NCBI GenBank assembly: GCA_930367215.1
Contig: OV884056.1
Location: forward strand, 195,651,310 to 195,715,309
From: Pollenia angustigena
Lineage: Eukaryota > Arthropoda > Insecta > Diptera > Polleniidae
Reading direction: 5' to 3'
DNA length: 64,000 nt
How positions within the stretch are numbered: the stretch's first letter is position 1; each line of letters begins with the position of its first letter. Positions 46,764-59,671 of the stretch are shown one piece after another. Made by a program: the position numbers and the translations under genes. The notes below the pieces were generated by a model that worked only from the letters and a program-made list of their open reading frames with translations, was not told where the DNA came from and made no database searches.

Positions 46764-47424
46764 GCACAGTGTAATCAATAAAACCTACATATTGAAAGCA
46801 ACATAAAAAGTTAAAAATCCTTGCTATTGTTTTTTCCCTTCAATATTAACACTTTTTCAATTTATAAAAATACACCCAACTTCATTTTCTGACAATGTCT
46901 AAACACAGATCTGGCAGTTCTTGCCATGCAATTATCTGACAACCATGTCAGCTGACAATTTTTGTTGGCGATTGAACTTATTGTCAGACAGTTGTCTTCC
47001 AATGAAATTGTAGTGATTTCTTACGATCGTCTTAACTGATTATTAACTATTGGTGGAAATTTTTCTTTGGCAGTATACATTATTGGAAGATCTGACAACC
47101 GTCTGTATGAAGCTTATGGGACTACAAAATTTTTTTTTAGAATATTTTGTTATGCAAAAATTTACCGTTAGAAATTAGATTTTTGTTTTAAAAGTGTTAT
47201 TGTACACATACAAACAGTACATGAAAGGATTAAGGTTTACTTTTCCGAGAGGAGTAAAGGTACATTTAAAAAAATAAGCGCACAATTATGCGGTACGCAA
47301 TAAGACATACAGAAATGCAGTAAAGTAAGTGAAAGAACTCTTAACAACTCTTATAAAAAAAAAAATAATATTTAAAGTGCTACGGCATTCCCTTACTACG
47401 AAGCAGGTTTGCAAGGGAGAATAC
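46764..47424. other. AT-rich DNA with TCTGACAAC motifs
   Basis: The motif CTGACA or TGTCAG recurs at 46890-47100. This may be an old repeat, but I could not pair its ends. No gene is visible. Confidence 0.35.
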
Positions 47425-47950
47425 TAGGGTATTCATTCGGTTAACCGTCAATCGGTTAACCGATTAATTACTACCCGATTAACTGATCGGTTAATTTCAA
47501 ATTGGCTTTTTTCGATTAACGATTTAACCGGTTAATTTTAGTCGATTAACCGATGTAACAAAATTTACAATATTTTGTAGTATAATAACATATTTTTTTG
47601 TATTTTTAATTATTTATTTCGTCTCATTGTTGTTTTCTTTTCAAAATGTTTATGTTTAGAAAATATTTTTTCATACAAACAAAGAAGGTTTTCAGTGATT
47701 TTGATTTTAACCCATTTTTCGCCGACCGGTGACTAAAATTGCAATGTTTTTTTATCTTCAACATCGATCAACAAGATTGTGGCGAAAAATGGGTTAAATG
47801 TTTGATTGCCAACACATTTTTTTTTTGTTTCACGTCCTTTTATTTGTATCATATAAAGTCTTTTAACAGAATTAACCGAAACAATTAGAAGTGTTAAAAA
47901 TTTTAAAAACCTCTAATGGCATAATGGAAAAAGACTAAGAAATAAGATAT

Positions 47951-48055
47951 TCATCTACGATAAGTGAAAGAATTTTTTCCAAGTCAAGTTTTGTCAAAAC
48001 TAAAGAAAAGAATCGCTTTTATCCTAAACATTTAAACCAAATTACTTTTCTAAAA
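47951..48055 (+). pseudogene. hATC dimerisation-domain remnant
   Basis: The + frame reads SSTISERIFSKSSFVKTKEK, then NRFYPKHLNQITFLK, the closing domain of hAT transposases. A second transposase piece at 48205-48385 (CKPANSLSAHFTGETKNF) is on the - strand, so an internal inversion has separated the two. Confidence 0.8.
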
Positions 48056-48204
48056 GATTATTTTATCTCTTTTAACTATTTAAATAACTAATAAAATTAT
48101 CTTAGTTTATTTTTTTATAAATACATATTTGGGGGATTCACAAGGTAGTCATAAAGTCTTATGTTTTAAAATAATTACAAGAAATATATATCGTCGGCTT
48201 AATA

Positions 48205-48385
48205 TGCAAAGCGGCTAATTCCAATTTTTTGTAAATTGAAATTTTGATGCCGTGTGTTAGAGAAAGATACGCCTCGTCGACCAGCATGTACTTTGCAGTC
48301 AAGCTGTAAATAGGAAAATTAAAAAGTTTTTTGTCTCTCCTGTAAAATGTGCTGAGAGTGAGTTAGCAGGTTTGCATATTAAGCC
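48205..48385 (-). pseudogene. hAT transposase fragment in inverted orientation
   Basis: In reverse complement it reads LICKPANSLSAHFTGETKNF. It matches the same region of the gene at 23220-23275. It is upstream of hATC in a normal gene, but here it runs opposite to the hATC piece at 47951. Confidence 0.7.
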
Positions 48386-49084
48386 GACAATATGACTGTT
48401 TTCTACTGTACTGTTATGACGAATCGATGAATACAGCATTACAATTTTTATTTTGTTTGATACACAACAATATTTATTTTAAACAATTGTAAAATATTAT
48501 TTAGGATACTATGACGATATGACTTGATAGCTAGTTTTTGTTCAAGAATTGTAATGTTTGGTATGTTATTGTTTTTTTACTTATAAACTCCAAATAATAA
48601 ACAATTAGTGCATTTTTATATATTGAAATTACTTAATTTATAAAAAAACTTTATTAATCGGTTAACCGATCAAAAACAACATTAACCGACGATTAACCGA
48701 TTAAACTAAAACGTCGGTTAATTAATCGAGCGATTAACCGATGAAAGCAAAAGGTCGATTAAATGAATACCCTAGAGAATACTAAAAAATAACTGTATCA
48801 AAACATTCAGTGTTTAAAGCTGATCGTTACATCCAACAACTTTTATTTGCGCTGAACAAAGCGCTTTGTGTGTCAAAAATGTAATGCTTCAAAGTGGGAA
48901 CTCGCCCTATAAAATTCATGTCTTCCGTAAGCGAAATGGTAAGCGAAACTTTTATGGTTCACCCTTACAAACCTGCTTCGTTGGAAGCTCAATTTTTGAT
49001 TATGTACTTTAATTGCAATATTTCGCTCAGTAACCACTTTCGGTAATTAACTGAAACGCTAAATTCATAAATTTATTTTCTTTA

Positions 49085-49300
49085 GAATACATAAGCAGCA
49101 AAAATCAAACTTCTGAAATGAGTTTAATTTGTTGATGGCTTAATAAAACTCTCCTTTTAAGAGTTTAATTCGACCATTTATTCCTCAACTTAGTTTCATT
49201 TTATGACGGAAAAAATAAAACTCCTCAAATGAGCTCTATTTTATAACGGCCAAATAAAACTCGACTTTTAAGAGTTTAGTTCGACCTTTTATTTTTACGT
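49085..49300. repeat. Tandem pair of about 107 bp
   Basis: ATAAAACTCTCCTTTTAAGA near 49145 and ATAAAACTCGACTTTTAAGA near 49252 head two units that also share AGTTTAATTCGACC/AGTTTAGTTCGACC. Their origin is unknown. Confidence 0.6.
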
Positions 49301-50270
49301 TGACAAATAACTGTTTAAGATGGGGTTCTTTTTTGGTTTTTAAGTCACAAAATAACTTTTATAAGAGAACTTTTTAGATATCACACAAAACTGTTACAAT
49401 CCCTGGTATTAAATATTGAAAATGAGGCAAATATTAAAACTAAATCAAATCGGCCTATTATTCCACCTGCCTTCTCTACAAGTGTGCTCCCGAATTTAAT
49501 AAATATCGAATTTTAAAAATTTTTTTATAAAGACTTAAGAAAAAAGAAATGTTAAGTGGAAATTAAACTTCTTACATGTCTTCTAGTTCTTTCTTCTGAT
49601 TAGTTTTAATTCATATAAAACTTTCATATAAAACTAACATGCAAGAGTTGAATATGAAATTTTATACAATATCTGTGTGCAATTTTCATTTATTTGCAAA
49701 CGATTTATTTTTATTTCACCTCATTTCCATTAAACACATTATTAATTTATCTATTTCAATTAAACTGATGGAATTACGTAAATCAACATTTTGATTACGA
49801 TAAAATGTTCTACCATTTTTCATTTTGTTCATATTGTGTTGAATACAATAAATACGGCAAATACAGCATGTAAAAATTCTGTTTTCAACACGATTGAATT
49901 TCGTTTTCCACTTGAAACACTATCAATTGGCATTCGTACTCAATAAGCGAATGAAATAAATGGAAATACAAAAAAACAAAAAAAAAAAAGGGAATTATTG
50001 TTGAAACTCAAGTCGACCCTTTGGATGAGCTATTTGAAGAGAAGGCCCATAAAAAGGATTTGTATTGATAAAAACACCAGTAAGAGTGCTATCTTGTATA
50101 CCATGCACCTTAGACCACTCAACCACTATCACATATTATCAAGCAGAATTAAAAAAAAAAATATGTTCAGTACATTTTCCGCGTATCATGTATGTATTTT
50201 TTATGTGTTAAAAAAAGTAAAAACTGTGTACCAAATAAAAAAAATTTATGACAAAAATAAGAGGCTCATA
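49301..50270. other. AT-rich DNA without a gene
   Basis: The longest frame (49998-50276, +) is low complexity and has no recognised domain. Nothing else stands out. Confidence 0.4.
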
Positions 50271-51075
50271 TCATGAACCGATCTGACTGATTTCAATATC
50301 AGAATTTAACGGACATTATACGACAGAAATATAAAACAAACGAGTCTTCATAATTTCAGGGGTCTTGGAAAACCCTAGTTTAATAGACAGACGGATATTG
50401 CTAAATCAACTTCGCTACACGCAGAGGAAAACATGGTGGATGTATGGTTAAAATAAAAACATATTATGGTTTCCGCTTTGGCAACAAACAAACAATTTTT
50501 ATATATTTTAACATAACCTTTTTCACGGTTAATAAGATTTTGTTTCTTCTAAACAATTAAATGCTTATCTCCCTTGAAACTACAAATATGGTTGAATTTA
50601 ACTATATTATGTTTTAATAAAATAGGTCTTAACCATACACTTAAACATATTCTGGTTTTCTTAACTATTATTATAGATTAACTCTTAATAAGCAAACTGA
50701 AAAAATGCCTGCAATAAATAACTATAATACGGTTAACATTGACCATATTATTGTTAGTTTTGACCATGATATGGTTATTTTTGTCCAAATTCTGGAAAAT
50801 TTTGACCATATGGTTAACTTTGACCATATTATGGTTAATATCGGCATATTTTTGTTAATTTTAGACATATTATGGTCATACTTTATCATAATATAGTTAC
50901 CTGAAAACATAAACATTGTTAAAATCCAACCATAGAATGTTGCTTTTAGAATGTGGTTACCTCCAACCATATTTTTTTCTGCTTTTAGGGATTCAGAACA
51001 TACATGTACATTATAGGGTCTAAGATCAATATTGCAGAAATCTCAAACGGAATGACGAACTTCTTTGGACCTTTT
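50270..51075 (-). repeat. mini-me/DINE-1-like copy split by a MITE
   Basis: In reverse complement, 51075-50985 reads GTTCGTCATTCCGTTTGAGA, then TCTTAGACCCTATAATGTAC. Beyond the MITE, 50416-50380 continues TTGATTTAGCAATATCCGTC and TGTCT. This is the order seen at 19105-19240. Decayed. Confidence 0.7.
50417..50982. mobile_element. MITE ending ACACGCAGAG-AAAAYATGG, second copy
   Basis: It begins ACACGCAGAGGAAAACATGG and ends, reversed, GCAGAAAAAAATATGGTTGG. The interior is filled with ATTATGGTTAA and TTTGACCATA repeats. The family is shared with 17435-18544. It is inserted into the mini-me copy. Confidence 0.7.
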
Positions 51076-52090
51076 GCGTCTGTGGTGAAGGGTGGTGAAC
51101 AAGAAAAAATATTCTAGAGTCTGTGTTGTTAAAATAATTCGTCTTAAAAGTCTGTAGAGTGGATAAAATACAAAAGAAAATAACCGACATTGTTCGCACC
51201 ATGTATTTCATTTACCAACATTGAGACAAAAATAAAAAAAAACGAACTTCACCAGAAGAAGTCTACAACAATGGTGATGAATAAAAACAAAAGACCGTAA
51301 GAAACATCAGAGAGTCTACTGACTACGTGCGTCGTACATTTGTAAGAGGAATTATCAAAATTAAAAACAAAAGAAACGAATAAAAATTAACACAGATACA
51401 GCAGGAGAAACTGAGTAAGTGAAAGTGTGGGATGTGGAAGCACATCAAATGTAGTGAGTAGTAGAAAATTTTTTCTCTTTTGGTTTGAAGGTATTTAACA
51501 GAATGTCGCAACTTAGCACAGTCTTCATAATGAAAAAAAAGAAACAGAAATTTTTAACACAACAACTGTACAATCTCAGCCCCACACCCACCACCATCCA
51601 ATAGTTGGACTGGTAGCAAAAAAAGAATTGAAACTGTAGAAAAAAACTGCATTAAAAACTTCGTAATAAAACGGAAATAAGGTTAAAAGCAAATTGAATT
51701 TTACGTACTTAATGATATGCAATCAAATGGAAATATAAAAAAAACGCTGTAAAAATAAGCATAGGAAACTATTTTTTTATGCAAATCAAAATAGGTTAAG
51801 TAGGAAGGTGAAGTTCTATGCTTTTGGATGTGTACACTATGAGTTGGAAAGGAAATAAACCAAAATTATTGGATTTTGTACTATTAAAAGGATTAATTGG
51901 TATGGATTTGTAAAATTTTCGCAGGTAAATGTGCATCTAAGTAATTTAAAAAATGCGAAATTCAAAACAGATGGCGTATCTTTTACATTTGGTTTGAGTT
52001 TTTAATTACTTTAACGACTTTTTCGAGTTTAAAGATTTTTCATTTATTTCTACTTAGTGTAAACAAGAAAGTTTTTTTGTCCTTAGAAAT
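51076..52090. other. AT-rich DNA without a gene
   Basis: Purine-rich stretches near 51240-51450, with no frame that looks coding. Confidence 0.4.
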
Positions 52091-52091
52091 A

Positions 52092-52140
52092 AAAAGATGT
52101 CACTATTGCATCGAATCATTACAGGCGATAAAGAAATGGT
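52092..52140 (+). pseudogene. Possible mariner transposase scrap
   Basis: The frame reads KKMSLLHRIITGDKEMVYDS, resembling the LHRIVTGDEKWVxYDN motif around the first catalytic aspartate of mariner transposases. The motif stands alone and is damaged, so this is tentative. Confidence 0.35.
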
Positions 52141-52432
52141 TTATGATTCCGGCTTACCAACGAAGTATCTATTGCGTCTACTGAAATCGGAACAGCCTGT
52201 GATTCGCAAGAGGTCCGTACTGAACACAATTAATATGGTATGAGCGCTATCGGTTAAAATCCATTATTACGTTAGCCTATTTATATGGGCTCTAGATGAA
52301 ATTATAGGTAAATTTCACCGATTTTCAAAACCTAGCTTGTTCTGTAGGGACCTTATCGAACCAAAACTCTTCTTTCGAATGGACAATTGTATGGTGCCAG
52401 GTGAAATAATTAGCCGATTTGGCGCATTATTT

Positions 52433-52640
52433 CCACATCACCATAGTGGAGAGGGTATTGGTCCTAGACCTTTTAGTACACCGATTGACTTAGAATCACT
52501 TTTTGAATAGATCTAACAATGTCCGCCCGCCCGACTGGCTAGCTGCCCATGTAAACCTTGTGCGCAAAGTTCTAGTCGCAATTTTGAAAACAATTTGATG
52601 AAGTTTGGGTAAAAGTTTTCAGCATAATACATAATTGCTT
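52433..52640 (+). repeat. mini-me/DINE-1-like fragment
   Basis: CACCATAGTGGAGAGGGTAT, ACCGATTGACTTAGAATCAC, GTCCGCCCGCCC and TTGTGCGCAAAGTTCTAGTC occur in the order known for the conserved 5' core of these fly elements. It has lost the rest. Confidence 0.7.
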
Positions 52641-53470
52641 TCAATCACGTTCCCCACCTGGTTGTTATCGGCTGTGGAGGAAGACAGAATACGGGATACT
52701 TCTCTTATGTCCGGCAACACGCGAAGGGGCTTTAAAATATATTTTTTTCCTATAAGAAACCAATCATCGAAGTTTTAATTTATCTCATTGCAAAAAAAGT
52801 AATTAAATCAAACATATGCATTTAAAGCATAATATGCACTCAAAGCAAAATATGCACTAACAAATCGATGTCATTTTACTGCAAATTTCTTGATTCGCAA
52901 AGATATTTAAAATATAGTAATCAGTAGTCAGACTAACGACAACAAATATGCATTCGCAAAAAATTCCGGCTTTATATCGACTTTTTACTTGTTTTTGGTA
53001 TTTAATAATTTTCATACTTAAGAAATGTCTGTGCACAATTTGATTCTCTTAGCTTATATGGCTATGCGCTATTGTGACAAAAGTTTATTTATTTGTTGTC
53101 TATAACTGGCTCAAACACATCTTAATCAATTAATTTATAAATGTTCATTGGCGGCCAGCAAAACCACCCAAAGCAATAAATAAATAAAAATGTTGGGTTA
53201 ATACCCTCTTGTTGATCCAGTGCGATATGTAAATTAGATAACCAGAACCAATTTCAGCATAAAAAAAAGAAAAAAAAAAAAATCGCCAATCTTTCCATTA
53301 CCGAAAGGATTCAAAAATCGCCAGGTTTGACGAGAACTCGGCACTCTTGAAAGTGATAGTTAAAAAAAGGAAAACAGTTTAATTTTTCCTTATCGCCTTC
53401 GTTGCCCACAAATAACCATAAGCTTGCCTGCCAAGACTCACAACTCTAAATTATATATCTATGTTATTAA
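52641..53470. other. AT-rich DNA without a gene
   Basis: ATATGCACT repeats near 52815-52860 and a poly-A run at 53262-53281. No gene is visible. Confidence 0.4.
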
Positions 53471-55470
53471 TATGGGCATTTCCATCATGTCGAACGTGAC
53501 CATCGTACACATTTAAAGTTAAAAAAAAGTCAAAATAAAACGTATATTTATTTTGGCAATAGATTCAAAATATAGCTTTTAATTAGCCCTATAATTGGTG
53601 CTATTGTTCATTTTGATAAATTGTTTCGTTTTGAAGAAAATTGCAAAAAAACAAGGCATTTGCAAGTGACGAAAACAGAAGTGGTTTTTGTGGCCATTTT
53701 TTCGAATGCCGATTTCAGCGAAACCTGAGCCAATATTTGAATGCAAAAAATTTTAGAATGTTATGCACTCATCTCTCTTAACTATGGCTGTCATTTTAAA
53801 TAAAAATAATTAATACTTTTTTTTTTATTTAGCTTTAATCGCTGTCGCACATGATCTGTCGCACATGACATTTTTTTCCATCATGATATATATGTTGATT
53901 AGACCGGGTCGACCTCCATACAAAAAAAAAAATTGTGCCAGTCACCCCCTAGAATGAACGATATGTCAATGACGTTTCTAAAACAGGAAACATATTTTTT
54001 TGCCACGCCCCAAAATACAGCCCTTTTGGTTTTTTATATTTAGCGCTGCCATTTAAAGTCCGATCTCATCATATTGCATATCGTTTTTCATGGCTTGATA
54101 GTGGCTTCATTTTTGTCTTTAGTGACTTTTTAATCCGACCTCAAATTCTGGGCGCCACTAATGCCATCTCGGATCCTTCCCCCAAATGTCCAATTTTTTT
54201 ACGTGCCAAGAAAGTCCTTCTAAAACTACGTATGTATAGATTTTAATATGCCCACTTTTATTACACGCCTACAAATTTAGCCTCTTTTTTCTTTTTCACA
54301 CACATACTACATTAAATCAGGTAGAAGACAATACAAGCAATAATATTTTCATCAGTCACGCCCTAAAATAAAAGGTATATTTATTAAGTTTGAAAAACTT
54401 TAAAAAAATTGTTTTTGCCACGCCCTAAATTATAGCCCTTTTTGTTTTATATACATATATAGCAACGTCATTTAAAGTCTAATCTCATCGTATCGTATAT
54501 CATTGTTAATGGCTAGAATATGGCTTTTTTTTTGAATTTAGTGCTTTTTTTTGCTCATCTAGATTTAAGTGATTGAAATGTATATATTAACATAAATAAT
54601 CATATACACTTACGATGTCGCACGTGAACAACTTTATATAAGTACCAAGATCACAAATCTTGCTATTCAATGTCGCACATGACATCGAAGTATGAGATAA
54701 TGCAAAGAAAAAAATTACAGCTATTTGCAATCGCATAGTTTCTTGTGCATTCCATTTTGACTCTTTGTACCTTCCGAAAGGTTTTAGAGCAGTGGTGATC
54801 ATTTCATAGAGCAATTGCTTTTTGGCTCCACCCATCACTTTTTTATGCTCTTTTAATTCAGTTGTCTTTCAGACGGCAAATAGTGCACATGCTTGGCGGA
54901 CGCTTTGGTTGATTTTAAAAAATAGTGCGTAAAAAAATGTTCGTACCATTACGAAAATTTTTTATGATAAATACTGTATTTTGTTTTGTTTTTTTTTTAC
55001 CTTTGAAATATAAGGAAACATATTTTGTTTTACCAAATAGCAAATTAATTGTGTATTGAAGTATTAAACCGATTTTTTTAACCAAAACAATTTTTACGAT
55101 TACATTTTTAAAAAAATCTTTCCATTTACTTTTTTGTTGTACTGTATTTCAAAATTTATCTCATATTCTCACCAATACACAAGCATTTCAATTTTGATCA
55201 GCACTGTTTTAGAGAGAAAAAGTCAATGCATAATGTCTATCTTAAAGAACTGTTATCATAGCAAAACGTACAATAGAAATATCTAAATAAGAAAAGTTGC
55301 ACTTGTTCCACTTTGCATTCATAAATCCTGAAATGGGTTATAAATAAATATAAAATTTTTTTACATTTATTAAATCTGATTGTTTTCCTGTTAAGATATG
55401 ATAAAATAAAGTCTTTTCAAGAACTTATAATTTTTTTGTTGCGGTGGACCTTTCGGTGGAAATGCCCATA
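53471..55470 (-). mobile_element. 2.0 kb TIR element related to 3124-3900
   Basis: It begins TATGGGCATTTCCATCATG and ends, reversed, TATGGGCATTTCCACCGAAA. GTGGTTTTTGTGGCCATTTT and TCAGCGAAACCTGAGCC match the 3124 copy in reverse order. The extra 1.2 kb includes two units 417 bp apart (GCCACGCCC, CAGCCC or TAGCCC, CATTTAAAGTC, ATCTCATC, at 54002 and 54419) and three TGTCGCACATGAC motifs (53862, 54615, 54663). It has no transposase. Confidence 0.7.
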
Positions 55471-56427
55471 TCTATTTTATGTAATTTGTCTATTTGTAAT
55501 TTTTTTTAAATAATTAATTTCCCTTTTTAAAAGCCATACATTTTATCTCCCACCTTTCAATAAAAATTACACAACTTTTAATAAATTAATTTAAAGTGAG
55601 CATTAAGTTTTATAATTAGCATAAATAAAATTTCCCTGACAATTTTGTAATTTGTTGCTGTTCTTTTAGCCATTAGAAATTTTAAGAGAAAAAAATCGTA
55701 ATGTCATAAATCTTGAAAATCTAAATCAAGGAAATGAGATAATGAAGAATTGTGTTGAACCTAAATAATAAAAAAAAACAAATAACTTAAATCAACATTA
55801 TTAAACACTTAAATTGTGTCGAAAGTATAATGAAAACCGCAAAATTTCTATATAAACCCAGAGCCCAAGTGCCAACAACAATATGAGTCTAAAACACCTG
55901 CATTAAAGCACTTAATTGTATTCGTAATTTCTATATAGATATGTGTGTGTGTGTGTCACTTTTATAATTTCAACTGTTCACACACCGTCACAGACACAGG
56001 ATACACCGACAGACACAATTCTTATACATTAGTATTGCGATGATGAGAAACCACTTCACTTTATTTAATTGTTGAATAAATAAATAAGGAAAGATTGCAA
56101 TAATATAATGAAAAATACTTAGAATATTCGTACAACAACAAGATTTTTTAAACACATACAAATAGACAACAATTTATATACGAATTGACAAGTGTGTGAG
56201 ACAGAGAGATAGAATAACCGCAACAATAAATGAAACAAGTAATATATTCGCTTTAATTACGGAAATAAGTATAAATGAAACTCATTAAGTGATGAAGTGA
56301 TGGCGGTGGTACCACGAATGTTTGTATGTGAAAAGGACTACATACATTAGTGCATATGAGCATACGTAAATTTACAATTTAATTCAATTTAATTTAACAA
56401 GATTCTGCAATTCGTTAAAACCAGTTC
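55471..56427. other. AT-rich DNA without a gene
   Basis: A short (TG)n tract at 55942-55956 is followed by CACACCGTCACAGACACAGG. It may be a host intron or intergenic DNA. Confidence 0.4.
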
Positions 56428-56770
56428 CGAAAATAAACACTAAATATCGCTCCTTAGTGTTCGGTTCGGTAAAAATACAAACGCTAATAGTGTTTGTGTA
56501 AAAAATCATAAAAAAATAACCTTTCCCTGTAAGTCATCTTTCGAACACAAAAATAATACTGTTTTTTCCAACTCAACACAAAGATGAGATCCAGTATTCG
56601 AAAATAAACACTCAATAATATCGCTCCTTAGTTTTCGGTTCGGTAGATTTGTGGGAAATACAAACGCTAATCGTGTTTGTGTAAAAAATCATTATAGAAA
56701 ATAACGTTCCCCTGTTAGATATCTTTCGAAAACGAAAATAATACTGTTGTTAGCAAACTCAGCAGAAGAT
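56428..56770. repeat. Tandem pair of 171 bp
   Basis: CGAAAATAAACACT at 56428 and 56599 start two units sharing ATCGCTCCTTAGT, TTCGGTTCGGTA, ACAAACGCTAAT and AATAATACTGTT. It lies just before the element at 57193, and similar text (GAGCCGAACGCTAAATAATG) appears after that element at 58330. The 57193 element therefore seems inserted in a longer array or host repeat. Confidence 0.65.
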
Positions 56771-57192
56771 AAGAACATTTAATTCTGTTTGGCTTAAAAA
56801 AAAACCACACACTTCATTGTGTTCAACTCAGCTCATTAATGTTCGTTTCTGTTCTGAGTGTCGCTCTTTTGGCTGGTAAAAAAAACCAAAAACTTTTACA
56901 AAAAACCCAAAACAAAAACCAGCAAAATAATTTTACACAAACAAGACATATACACTATACACATAGAAGCAGTTCGTGCAGCGGTCGTTGCTAAAATGTT
57001 TGTTTGTTCATTTATTTATCGATGTAAAAAAAGAAACATTATAGAACATTAAAATATAATTTTTGTCTTCAGAATCATAACAATTGTTCTATTTTTTAAC
57101 GAAGAATAGAAAGATATACAATGTTCAGCTCTTTCTTGATAGTTACGAACGGTATTAAGGGTTGTGCCCGTCTACACAAATACTACAAACAT

Positions 57193-58308
57193 ACACTCAC
57201 AATATTCTGTACGTAAAATTAACTGAAATTGTAATATAAAATAAATGAAAATTCTATTAAAAACCGGTCTACTTATTTTTCATTTATTTTTAACAAAAAG
57301 TTCATTTAATTTTTACTGTCAAAAATTCAACACCATATTCCGTAAAATCAAATAAATATTCAGTTATTTTGTAAAATTTTACTGTCAAAAATGCAACACC
57401 ATATTCAGCAAAAACAATTAAATATTCAGTTATTTTTTAAAATTTTACTGTCAAAAAATTGACCCTTATATTCAGTAAAAACAATTAAATATTCAGTTAT
57501 TTTATTAAATTCAGTAATTTTCGTTTACTCCACAAAAGAGCCGAATTTCTAAAAAATACCAGACAGACACCTGTCCGCTTGTTTTTCTTATAAGCGATAC
57601 AGGGAGAATATTATTATTTACTTACCCTGTTACACACGTTTGTTCTACTTTTGTTGTACTGACCACGTTGTTTACAGAAGAACTCTCAATTATAAGACAC
57701 CAGCAGCATGACCGATATGGATTCGCAATTATTTTACTTTTAAAATTTGATGTATTTAACTAAATTATTTTAACAAATAGAAAATGGGAATTGCTTACAC
57801 AAAACAAGCAATTCATTTTTTATAGATAAGTTAGAATAAATATTTGGTAGTTAAATTATATAAAATAACTGAATATTTAATTGTTTTTACTGAATATGGT
57901 GTTGAATTTTTGACAGTAAAATTTTATAAAATAACTGCATATTTATCTGTTTTTACGGAATATGTAGTTAATTTTTTGACAATTAATTTATATAAGATAA
58001 CTGAAAATTCATTTGGTTTTACGGAATTCGTGGTTGAATTTTTGACAGTAAAAATTAAATGAACTTTTCGTTGCTTTCAATTACATTTCTATTTAATTTA
58101 GCATAAAGAAGAATTTAACTCAATCAACGGACAATATTAACTCCAACTGAAAATCCGTATTAATATGCACTTAGTTTTTTGAATAACTGTTAGAATCAGT
58201 TAAAAATAAATTTGCTTGGAATTTTAAATGTTTATTTATTTAAAAATGACTGAACGGAATATTTCTTAAATAAACTACAGTCCGTTACTGTAATAATATT
58301 GTGAGTGT
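57193..58308. mobile_element. Best copy of the ACACTCACAATATT family, 1.1 kb
   Basis: The inverted ends are ACACTCACAATATT on both sides. Subterminal zones hold units of about 60 bp (ATTCAGTTATTTT, AATTTTACTGTCAAAAA) three to four times on the left (57350-57520) and in reverse on the right (57843-58060). The centre has GACACCAGCAGCATGACCG and TTGTTGTACTGACCACGTTG. No transposase is encoded; the target duplication is not evident. Other copies or pieces lie at 14608, 22783, 23706 and 28276. Confidence 0.8.
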
Positions 58309-59671
58309 AGATATCGTTCCTGGGTGTGTGAGCCGAACGCTAAATAATGTTCTGTTTTCTTTCGAACACTGAATAAATTTAAATTTTAAACTTAAGTTGA
58401 TAAAAATTTACTGCTGGCTTATAATTTACTTGCCCTATAAAATGAAAAAAAAAAAAAAAATGATTTCTTGAGCTATTTTTTTTATTTTGAGCAGATTATA
58501 TTGGGTTCCCTAGTCGCCAAGAATTTATCTCTAAACTTAAGCCCACAAAAGCTGACAGCTGACACAAAAGAGTTAATTACCTTTGCTGATTAGATTTACT
58601 TAAACTCACGAAATTGTTTAATCATGAATGACTTCATATAACTAGAGTCGACTACTCAAGTTATCTAGAGGCGAAGACTTAAGTTACTAGAGTCGGCGAC
58701 TTTAAATGACCAGAGTCGATGGCCTAAAATGACTAGAGTAGACGGCTTAAGTTGACTAGAATGAACTCTCGACTGGAGTCGACGACTTAAATTGATTAGA
58801 GTCGACAACTTTCGTTAACTAGAGTCAATTAGTTTATTTAACTGGATTTGACGACTTCATAAATCGTCGACAACCTAAGTCGATTGCAGTCAATTGGTTT
58901 AATTGGCTTGGGTTGGTAACTGTAGTTGACTAGAGACGATGACTTAGGATGACTAGAGTGAACGACTTGATTTAACAAGAGTGGGCAACTTTAATTGACC
59001 AGAGTCGATGACTTTAAATGACTATAGTTGACGGGTTTAGTGATAAGAACTGAACTGAACTGAAAAGAATACTGGAGTCGACGACTTAAATTAACTAGAG
59101 TTGACTAATTAGGGGACTAGAATCGACGACTTTCGTTAAATAGAGTCGACGACTTTAGTTTGAAAGAGTTGACAACTTTAGTTGACCAGAGTTGATGACT
59201 TTAGTAAACTGGATTTAAAAACTTAAATTAAGTGGTTGACTTTAGTTGCCTAGAGAAGTTAACTACACCATTTTTCATTGAAAATGAGAAAATTCCAAAT
59301 GAAAATGAGAATTTCAATTTGAAATTGAAATTGAGAAAATTCCAAATGAAATTGAGAATTTCAATTTGAAATTGAGAAAATTCCAATTGAAATTGAGAAT
59401 ATCAATTTGAAATTGAGAAAATTCCAAATGAAATTGAGAATTTCAATTTGAAATTGAGAAAATTCTAAATGAAATTGGGAAGTTTAAATTTGAAATTGAA
59501 AAAATTCCAAATGAAATTGAGAAATTTTAATTTTTCCTTGATAAAATTGAATTATCTATATAATTTTTATTATATTCAGTCAATAAACATACATAACTAA
59601 CAAGGATCGAAAAAAATTAAACTAAATAAAAATCGCAGTATTATTGACCAACAGGCATCCAGATCCTCGTA

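Larger units (their letters stand above)
47425..48774. mobile_element. hAT-type element with perfect 8 bp duplication
   Basis: GAGAATAC lies at 47417-47424 and 48775-48782. The ends are TAGGGTATTCATTCGG and, reversed, TAGGGTATTCATTTAATCGA. Both subterminal zones consist of GGTTAACCGATTAA-type motifs (47438-47560 and 48655-48745). At 1350 bp it is a deletion derivative: it keeps pieces of the transposase gene, and they point in opposite directions. It is the same family as the broken element at 18759. Confidence 0.9.
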
